From positions 620,001-684,000 of the forward strand of contig OZ251531.1 in the NCBI GenBank assembly GCA_965243185.1: DNA of 64,000 bases, written 5' to 3'. The notes beneath the pieces are model-generated. The model worked only from the letters and a program-made list of their open reading frames with translations. It was not told the origin of the DNA and did not search any database. Positions 58,756 to 64,000 of the stretch are shown piece after piece. This DNA is from CBDBCU01 sp965243185. GTDB lineage: Bacteria; Chloroflexota; Dehalococcoidia; Lucifugimonadales; UBA3495. A program made the translations under genes and the position numbers. Each line of letters opens with the position of its first letter. Positions within the stretch are counted from its first letter, which is position 1.

Positions 58756-59042
58756 TAGTACCCGCCCAATGCCCTCAATAAAGGCGGCGATAGTATCCTC
58801 CGGCATCTGCGGCAACCCGCTCCGCCGCCGCCCCGGCTCACCCCTTCATTGCCATACTGCATCTTGTCCAAGATGCCCCGATATTGCGGGTCGAAAATGC
58901 ACAGCGGAACCGACTCCGCAGCCAGTTCCGCCAGCAATTGCAAACCGTCATAGCGGTTGCGCTGATTCAGCGGCAACGGCCACGCCGCCGGCGGCGTACT
59001 GCTACGCCTGCTTTCCCGGACCGTCGAGAAAACCGTTGCCAT
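58756..59042 (-). pseudogene. 5' fragment of a DNA methyltransferase gene cut by the IS element
   Basis: From ATG 59042 the frame reads MATVFSTVRESRR ... LPLNQRNRYDGLQLLAELAA and PLCIFDPQYRGILDKMQYGN, where DPQY is a motif IV as in small N6-adenine methylases. The next block, SGLPQMPEDTIAAFIEGIGR followed by VL, lies in another frame; one added G at the C-run 58831-58834 restores it. Coding stops at the IS end, after a TA. The rest of the gene is not on the other side of the transposase. Confidence 0.78.
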
Positions 59043-59055
59043 TCCTGCCCGACCC

Positions 59056-59976
59056 TTACCCGGCCGGCGGGGGCGCCGGCGCCGGGTTATGCAGTTCCAC
59101 CCCCAAAGTCGCCGGAAACACCCGGATGATTTCCTCAATCGTCCACCGCCCTTCCTTGTGCATCGTCCGCACCGGCTCCGGCTCATTCAGCAGGCTCACC
59201 AGCCCGGCGGTAACATAAAAGATATGCCCGTTCACTTGCGCCGCCTCGTCGGAAGCCAGCCAAGTAACAAAGGGCGCAATATCCTCCGGCTGCCCCCGCA
59301 GTTCCCCCACATTGCCGCCGGTCATTCCCCGGGCCGCCCGCAAATCCCGCGCTTCCTCCGGCACGCTGCCAATCATCCGCGTGGACGCGCTGGGGGCAAT
59401 GGAATTAGCCGTCACCCCGTAACGCCCCATATCCCGGGCCACCACCCGGGTAAAACCGGCAATGCCATCCTTGGCCGCCCCATAGTTGGCTTGCCCCGAA
59501 TTGCCATACAGCCCGGAAGTCGAGCTGAAAGTGATAACCCGCCCGGAACGCTGCTGCCGAAACAGGATGCAGGCGTTCTTGACCACGCTGAAAGTCCCCT
59601 TCAGGTGGACGGCAATCACATCATCCCATTCCTGTTCCGACATATTGAAAATCATCCGATCCCGCAAAATGCCGGCGCAGGTAACCACAATATCCAGATG
59701 GCCGTAGGCGTCAATGGCGGTCTGAATGATTTTCTCCCCGCCCGCCATCGTGGCCACCGACTCCATACACGCCGTTCCTTCCCCGCCGGCCGCCCGGATT
59801 TCCTCAACCACCTGCTGGGCCACCGACTGATCCGCCCCACTGCCATCCAGGTTCACCCCGGGGTCGACTACTACCACCTTGGCCCCCTCGGCGGCCATCT
59901 GCAAAGCCACCCCCTTGCCCACGCCACGGCCGGAGCCGGTTACGATTGCTACCTTATCCTTCAACAAATCGGGCAT
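59056..59976 (-). CDS. SDR-family oxidoreductase 1 (3-hydroxyacyl-CoA dehydrogenase-like)
   Basis: 306 residues. AIVTGSGRGVGKGVALQMAA is the NAD(P) motif, CAGILRDRMIFNM the NAG-like motif, and FSSTSGLYGNSGQANYGAAK contains the catalytic Ser-Tyr-Lys. The shape resembles the dehydrogenase of MFE-2/FabG-like acyl-CoA enzymes. A C-terminal extension (VRTMHKEGRWTIEEIIRVFP) is shared with the paralogue at 61199. It is the last gene of the minus-strand operon; the HEPN genes lie between the two SDR genes. Confidence 0.93.
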   Translation of the reverse strand: MPDLLKDKVAIVTGSGRGVGKGVALQMAAEGAKVVVVDPGVNLDGSGADQSVAQQVVEEIRAAGGEGTACMESVATMAGGEKIIQTAIDAYGHLDIVVTCAGILRDRMIFNMSEQEWDDVIAVHLKGTFSVVKNACILFRQQRSGRVITFSSTSGLYGNSGQANYGAAKDGIAGFTRVVARDMGRYGVTANSIAPSASTRMIGSVPEEARDLRAARGMTGGNVGELRGQPEDIAPFVTWLASDEAAQVNGHIFYVTAGLVSLLNEPEPVRTMHKEGRWTIEEIIRVFPATLGVELHNPAPAPPPAG

Positions 59977-60057
59977 TGCTGCGCTCCCTCTCTGGAGTTA
60001 AGTTTGGGTTACGGGATTTTGGGCGGCTTTAAGCCGCTCAATCCGGGATTTACCCGG

Positions 60058-60411
60058 TCAGGTTGCGATTTGCAACAACCGGTTCACGAAAGTCTGCACC
60101 TGCCGGCGGTAGTCCATCAGCTCAGTGTCGGACAACTGAGCGTGATAGAAATAGACATGGAGACGCTCAGCGATTTTGAAGTCCTGCACCGAAACCCCAT
60201 TGCCGGGATTTCGACTCAGCCTCAGTACCGCCTCTTCCAAATGCGGATGTTTGTTGTAACGGCGTCCCTCCCGCTGGGCGATGGCAATAATGATATGCGC
60301 CGCTGCTCCCCACAGCTTTTCCGAGCCTTGCAGTTTATCCCCGGTCGCAAACTCCCGGTCGGATTCCTCCAGGAAAAGCCGGGCCGTCGTTATGTGTTCC
60401 TCCGGTTCGAT
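60058..60411 (-). CDS. Single-domain HEPN-family protein (PaREP1-like), no ATG start
   Basis: 117 residues, continuous from about 60411: ITTARLFLEESDREFATGDK, LQGSEKLWGAAAHIIIAIAQ, RLHVYFYHAQLS. The G-D-x-L-Q-x-S-E-K-L-W-G-A pattern is that of PaREP1-like HEPN proteins. A TAG lies directly upstream in frame; the codon in start position is ATC, eight bases after GAGAGG, so an ATG may have been lost by one substitution, or ATC is used. Otherwise only shorter starts exist. Homologous to each half of the neighbouring gene. Confidence 0.7.
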   Translation of the reverse strand: MEPEEHITTARLFLEESDREFATGDKLQGSEKLWGAAAHIIIAIAQREGRRYNKHPHLEEAVLRLSRNPGNGVSVQDFKIAERLHVYFYHAQLSDTELMDYRRQVQTFVNRLLQIAT

Positions 60412-60428
60412 GGTCTAACCTCTCTTGG

Positions 60429-61160
60429 TTAGGATAGCCGGTGCAGTACCCGGATGACGAACCGCCGCACCAGCGGCCGGGCGTAATCATCGTGTTCGTC
60501 AGAGAAAAACTCCGGGGCAAAGTTGGCAAAGTAGGTTTCTGCCACCGCAAACCCGCCAACGAACCGGCAGTCCCCGGTTTCCCGAGCCAAGGCCGCCGCG
60601 ACTTCTCGCATTTCCGCCACGGTACCACACCGCCAACGCCGTTCCTCAGCTACCGCTTGCAGCGCGCCGGATACCGCCTGCCACATATTTTCCGAACCCT
60701 TTTCCCCCTTGCCGTCTCCAAAATCGTAATGGACATTCTCCATCAACTCCCGGGCCAATCGGGCTTTCTCCGGGACAACTTTCTTTGGCCGGTCGGGAGC
60801 CGCCAAATCCAGCATCTGCGCCACGAACTGTTGCACCCGCGGGAAATCGACCTCCACGCCATCCCCCTCGTACATAAGGCCGTACTCCCCCTGGGTGCGC
60901 AGCGCATCCGCCGTGCCTAATCCGCTGGTCAAACCCTTAACGCCGCTCTCCTTTTCCAACTTCTTGACGGCATCGTTGATTTCCCCCCAGCCGTCACAGC
61001 CCCAGCCCCGCGGCTCCGCCACAGCCTTCACCGCAATAACCGCGGCATCCCACGCCTTCAGCGCGCCCGGCTGCTCCCGGCCGGCCGCCAAGTCCACCTC
61101 CGCCGCGTGCAACAGTTCCTCCGCCTCCTGCGCCCGTTCTAATGTCGCCTTGGTTGCCAT
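60429..61160 (-). CDS. Double HEPN-family (PaREP1-like) protein
   Basis: 243 residues from ATG 61160 (MATKATLERAQEAEELLHAA). First domain: ALKAWDAAVIAVKAVAEPRG and FPRVQQFVAQMLDLA; second domain: GSENMWQAVSGALQAVAEER, GFAVAETYFANFAPEFFSDE and RPLVRRFVIRVLHRL. Each half has the helical layout of PaREP1/HEPN proteins, so this is a tandem fusion, and with the next gene makes three related domains. No NTase partner is next to it. RNA or nucleotide-related toxin functions are possible; none is shown. Confidence 0.72.
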   Translation of the reverse strand: MATKATLERAQEAEELLHAAEVDLAAGREQPGALKAWDAAVIAVKAVAEPRGWGCDGWGEINDAVKKLEKESGVKGLTSGLGTADALRTQGEYGLMYEGDGVEVDFPRVQQFVAQMLDLAAPDRPKKVVPEKARLARELMENVHYDFGDGKGEKGSENMWQAVSGALQAVAEERRWRCGTVAEMREVAAALARETGDCRFVGGFAVAETYFANFAPEFFSDEHDDYARPLVRRFVIRVLHRLS

Positions 61161-61198
61161 CGCTCTGCCTGCCCCTTTCCCGGCGTCCCGCCGCCGCG

Positions 61199-62119
61199 CT
61201 ACCCCCGCGGCGGCGCCGGGTTGTAAATGTTCCGGGTCAAATGATTCCGGGCTTGCGGCGCAATCGCCGCCATACTCCAATGCCCTTCCGGGTTATAGAT
61301 GGAACGCTGCGGCCGCGGCTGCGACATCAACGATATTTCACTGGCATACACCAGGAAAGTCTGCCCGTTCACATTGGCCGCATAATCGCTCGCCAAGTAG
61401 CAGACAAAGGGCGCAATATCATCCGGGTTCATCGTCTCCGGTTCATCCCCCTGGTCCAGACCCTGCACCCCGCCGCGCGCCCGAATTTCCGCCGCGCTGT
61501 CCGGTATCGCCCCAATCATCCGGGTCGTCGCCCGCGGCGCAATGGCATTAGCCGTCACCCCATAGCGGCCCATATCCCGCGCCACCACCTTGGTGAACCC
61601 GGCGATGCCCGACTTGGCCGCCCCATAGTTGGCTTGCCCCGAATTGCCCTGCAACCCCGACTGGCTGCTGAAAGTGATGATGCACCCGGAACGCTGCTGC
61701 CGAAACAGGATGCAGGCGTTCTTGACCACGCTGAAAGTCCCCTTCAGGTGGACGGCAATCACATCGTCCCACTCCTGCTCCGTCATATTGAAAATCATCC
61801 GATCCCGCAGAATCCCGGCGCAGGTAACGACGATGTCCAGCTTGCCGTAGGTGTCAATGGCGGTCTGAACGATTTTCTCCCCGCCCGCCATGGTCGCCAC
61901 CGACTCCATACAAGCCACGGCCGTACCGCCCGCCTGCCGGATTTCCCCCACCACTTCCTCGGCGATGGACTGGTCAAAGCCGCTCCCGTCCACATTCACC
62001 CCCGGGTCCACCACGACTACCTTGGCTCCCTCGGCCGCCATCAGAATAGCAACCCCCCGCCCCACACCGCGCCCGGCCCCGGTTACAATGGCTACCTTGT
62101 CTTGCAGTATCTCCGCCAT
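61199..62119 (-). CDS. SDR-family oxidoreductase 2 (3-hydroxyacyl-CoA dehydrogenase-like)
   Basis: 306 residues from ATG 62119 (MAEILQDKVAIVTGAGRGVG). Catalytic FSSQSGLQGNSGQANYGAAK and CAGILRDRMIFNMTEQEWDD are nearly the same as in the 59056 gene. An 81-bp block is identical between the two genes at the DNA level (61685-61765 and 59542-59622). The C-terminal tail shares the pattern of the paralogue. It follows the MaoC gene in an operon that would hydrate and oxidise acyl-CoA substrates. Confidence 0.93.
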   Translation of the reverse strand: MAEILQDKVAIVTGAGRGVGRGVAILMAAEGAKVVVVDPGVNVDGSGFDQSIAEEVVGEIRQAGGTAVACMESVATMAGGEKIVQTAIDTYGKLDIVVTCAGILRDRMIFNMTEQEWDDVIAVHLKGTFSVVKNACILFRQQRSGCIITFSSQSGLQGNSGQANYGAAKSGIAGFTKVVARDMGRYGVTANAIAPRATTRMIGAIPDSAAEIRARGGVQGLDQGDEPETMNPDDIAPFVCYLASDYAANVNGQTFLVYASEISLMSQPRPQRSIYNPEGHWSMAAIAPQARNHLTRNIYNPAPPRG

Positions 62120-62251
62120 AGTTGTTTCAACCTCGGTTGTTTGGTTTGATTGGCGTAATTTCCTTAAAAGCAAAGAACGGAAGTCACCCCGTTATGCCAT
62201 CCCGACCGCCTTGCGACGCCGGGGATGACCGGGGATAGCGTAAAAGCCCCT

Positions 62252-62686
62252 CTACCCGCCCCTACTCGGCAGCGCCACCGTCGCCGACCCCGGCGTAGTA
62301 TTCTGCCCTTGGGCATTCTCCAGCCGCAGCTCGCACTCCACCAGATACTCCTCATCCGCCGCATACTTCCGCGTAACGCTTCCCTTGACCGTAATCGGTT
62401 GCCCCGGCGCATCCATCCCCCGATACTGGCATTGCAGCCGTTTCAGCGTCCCCAAAGGCCCCATCCAGTCGGTCACCAACTGCCCCAGAAAGGCGCTTTT
62501 CAACGCTCCGTGCAAAATCGGCCCGTCCAGCTGATTGCCGATGGCAAAGTCCTTATCGTAGTGGATTTCGTAAAAATCCCCCGAGGCCCCGGCATACTGC
62601 ACCAACTGCCGCGTCGTCGGCTCCTTAACCAAGGCAGGCAGTTCCATGCCCTCGGCCACATCCTCCCAATAAACTTGCTCGGCCAT
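62252..62686 (-). CDS. MaoC-like hydratase
   Basis: 144 residues from ATG 62686 (MAEQVYWEDVAEGMELPALV). The hot-dog fold motif QYAGASGDFYEIHYDKDFAI carries the catalytic Asp and His of R-specific enoyl-CoA hydratases, and ILHGALKSAFLGQLVTDWMG follows. It would pair with the FAS1-like gene upstream as a two-part hydratase. Gene order (hydratase pair then SDR) points to a beta-oxidation-like route for steroid, fatty or polyketide acids. Confidence 0.9.
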   Translation of the reverse strand: MAEQVYWEDVAEGMELPALVKEPTTRQLVQYAGASGDFYEIHYDKDFAIGNQLDGPILHGALKSAFLGQLVTDWMGPLGTLKRLQCQYRGMDAPGQPITVKGSVTRKYAADEEYLVECELRLENAQGQNTTPGSATVALPSRGG

Positions 62687-62755
62687 CTGCGAACCTCTAC
62701 TGCAAAATCCCAACCGCTCATCCTGAAGTTGTTGCCGGATGGACGGTTGTCGCCT

Positions 62756-63214
62756 CTAATAAGCAATCAGCGTGTTGGTCTGCGTCGCCACCACTTCCTC
62801 AAACTGATTGCGGTAAGTAGTCACCGTCGTCATAAAGACCATCCGCCCCAACCGGCCGCTCCGCTCCGTCAAATCGGCAATCCGCGCCACCGCCGTAATC
62901 CGGTCTCCCGGCCGCACCGGTTGAAAATACTCCCAATCGCTGCCGGCGTCCAACCGCCGGCTGAAGGACAAATCGAAGGGCAAATCCACCGTCGCCCCCC
63001 GCATCGCCCGCAAAAAAGTCGGCGGCGCCGTAATTCCCCCGTAGCGGCCTTTACGGGCGGCCGCCTCCTCCGTCCACTGGATATTAGGGTCGCCAATGGC
63101 TTCGGCAAAGCGCAGGATGTGGCCCTTCTCCACTTCCATAACCGCCGGCGCCCCTTCCAACCCGATAGCCTGCCGCCGCATCTCCTCGCTAATCAAAGCT
63201 TCCTGACTGGACAC
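62756..63214 (-). CDS. FAS1-like/MaoC N-terminal dehydratase-domain protein
   Basis: 152 residues from GTG 63214, with GGAGG ahead. KGHILRFAEAIGDPNIQWTE, GGITAPPTFLRAMRG and DRITAVARIADLTERSGRLG are typical of the FAS1-like dehydratase domain that lacks the catalytic pair and dimerises with a MaoC partner. First gene of the operon. An ATG at 63253 is possible but adds residues with no family match. Confidence 0.88.
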   Translation of the reverse strand: MSSQEALISEEMRRQAIGLEGAPAVMEVEKGHILRFAEAIGDPNIQWTEEAAARKGRYGGITAPPTFLRAMRGATVDLPFDLSFSRRLDAGSDWEYFQPVRPGDRITAVARIADLTERSGRLGRMVFMTTVTTYRNQFEEVVATQTNTLIAY

Positions 63215-63400
63215 AACAAAACCTCCCGTGGATTGAACGGCAAAAGCATACAATCAACCCGGTTAAGTGTCAAGGAAATGGCTGCCTCCGGCGTTGGGGA
63301 ATATGGTCAAAATGCCGGATACAAGTCCCCTCCTTAAAAAGCCGGCGTTCAGGAGTCGGAACAAGAAAGTCACTAATTAGCGCCGTTTCAACGGGGAATC

Positions 63401-63465
63401 ATATACTTGTGCGCCAAGTAAAGCCGGAATATATACTTGCGGTTCCTGCGGGGCACTAAGTATAT
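63401..63465. promoter_or_regulatory. Repeated ATATACTTG sites, candidate operator
   Basis: atatacttg occurs at 63401-63409 and 63431-63439, exactly 30 bp apart, and an inverted form (aagtatat) at 63458-63465. They lie between the divergent acyl-CoA operon and the coiled-coil gene, so a regulator could control either one. The rest of 63215-63545 has no gene. Confidence 0.45.
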
Positions 63466-63511
63466 AATTCCCGGCAACAACTTCCCGCTACCACTCCCTG
63501 CAAATCTGTGC

Positions 63512-63517
63512 TATCCT
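63512..63517 (+). promoter_or_regulatory. -10 element ahead of the coiled-coil gene
   Basis: TATCCT preceded by TCTGTGC, the same context as at 18155. It lies 29 bp before the ATG at 63546. Confidence 0.4.
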
Positions 63518-63602
63518 ATTCTCAACCAGCCAATCAGGGGGAAATATGACCACTATTGCCGGTAACTTCGACGCCTAGCGTCTCGAAGCCCTCGAACGAC
63601 GT

Positions 63603-64000
63603 ATGGACGTCCAAGAGGAACTGTCGCAACAAATGGCGAACTTGTTGCAGCAACAGACGGTCTTGTTGCAGCAACAGGGCGAGTTGTTGCAAGAAGTCGT
63701 CGGAGAAATGCGACGACTTAGTAACCGGGTGGACCAGCTTACCAACGAGGTCCGCCAGACCAACGCCCGGGTTGACCTGCTCACCGAAACGGTCAATCAG
63801 ACCAACGCCCGGGTCGATCAGCTCACCAGCCGGGTTGACCTGCTCACCGAAACGGTCAACCAGACCAACGCCCGGGTTGACCAGCTCACCAGCCGGGTCG
63901 GCCAGCTTGCCGAAACCGTTGACCAGACCAACGCCCGGGTTGACCAGCTCACCAGCCGGGTCGATCAGCTTGCCGAAACCGTTGACCGGACTAACGACCG
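63603..64000 (+). CDS. Coiled-coil heptad-repeat protein, N-terminal part (runs off the window)
   Basis: The protein is a continuous coiled coil. After LLQQQ repeats it has a recurring unit (RVDQLTSRVDLLTETVNQTN) with close DNA repeats up to the window end. An ATG at 63546 has a good ribosome site (GGGGGAAAT) but meets an in-frame TAG at 63576 after ten codons; the frame continues without break. The next ATG in frame is 63603, which I use. Either the amber codon is read through, or it is a recent mutation, or the later start is real. Similar proteins are often structural or DNA-associated. Confidence 0.6.
   Translation, partial: MDVQEELSQQMANLLQQQTVLLQQQGELLQEVVGEMRRLSNRVDQLTNEVRQTNARVDLLTETVNQTNARVDQLTSRVDLLTETVNQTNARVDQLTSRVGQLAETVDQTNARVDQLTSRVDQLAETVDRTND

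Noticed and set aside
59089..60432. 447-codon open frame on the plus strand
   Set aside because: It runs antisense to the SDR and HEPN genes, both with clear conserved motifs.

Overview
The window looks like chromosomal DNA of a high-GC free-living bacterium, most likely a member of the Chloroflexota. That assignment is an inference. It rests on several secreted CAP-domain proteins with long Thr-Pro linkers behind one N-terminal membrane helix, an RND pump whose adaptor is a lipoprotein with no outer-membrane factor beside it, frequent GTG/TTG starts, and a catabolic gene mix (luciferase-like monooxygenase, ACMSD-type amidohydrolase, FAH hydrolase, SDR and MaoC enzymes). No rRNA, tRNA or CRISPR array was recognised.

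Layout. 0-1.5 kb: the start of a Na+/Ca2+ exchanger gene (cut by the window edge) and leuB. 1.6-6.4 kb: three tandem CAP genes on the minus strand, two of them recently duplicated. 6.4-7.4 kb: a DUF429 gene split by a 141-bp non-autonomous transposon with a 9-bp target duplication. 7.6-12 kb: a branched-chain-type 2-oxoacid dehydrogenase operon (E1alpha, E1beta, E2) followed by lipB, which attaches the octanoyl precursor of lipoate. 12-15 kb: a small membrane-protein pair, an aldo/keto reductase and a nucleoside hydrolase. 15-16.9 kb: a HEPN-like pair and a frameshifted DUF3883 gene. 17-25 kb: amidohydrolase, two MFS exporters, a broken DUF418 gene, a Rid protein and acetyl-CoA synthetase. 25.3-33.6 kb: an accessory block with a GmrSD-like DUF262/DUF1524 protein, a small membrane protein and its truncated copy, two more CAP proteins, an MqsA-like regulator, a free-standing membrane anchor and a 722-residue zinc-ribbon/Q-rich/Thr-Pro protein. 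33.6-44 kb: luciferase-like monooxygenase, D12-class DNA methylase, RND pump with an extended coiled-coil adaptor, YHS protein, FAH hydrolase and M16 peptidase. 44.1-45.4 kb: a gene-free stretch full of palindromes. 45.4-48.2 kb: a stress block (receiver-like protein, ribosome hibernation factor, UspA-cNMP fusion, AsnC-type ligand domain). 48.2-53.2 kb: a membrane protein, a methylase-HNH fusion, a HEPN/MNT toxin-antitoxin pair and a ThDP enzyme. 53.3-59 kb: a CAP lipoprotein behind a structured leader, an MBL hydrolase, two mutually truncated gene remnants, a PHP phosphoesterase, an internally duplicated unknown protein, and an IS5-type transposase that cut a DNA methylase gene. 59-63.2 kb: a minus-strand acyl-CoA operon (two hydratase-type proteins and two SDR paralogues) carrying a HEPN-family cassette between the SDR genes. 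63.4-64 kb: the start of a coiled-coil repeat gene with an amber codon near its first ATG.

The best candidate for an undescribed system is the family of anchored CAP proteins. Six are spread over three loci, with shared juxtamembrane, linker and C-terminal modules, and the 27.9-33.6 kb block adds a shared mini-domain that links a CAP protein to the zinc-ribbon protein. A second candidate is the double-HEPN plus single-HEPN cassette at 60-61.2 kb. At least four one-base shifts lie at short G/C or A/T runs, so either gene decay or assembly error affects several genes.
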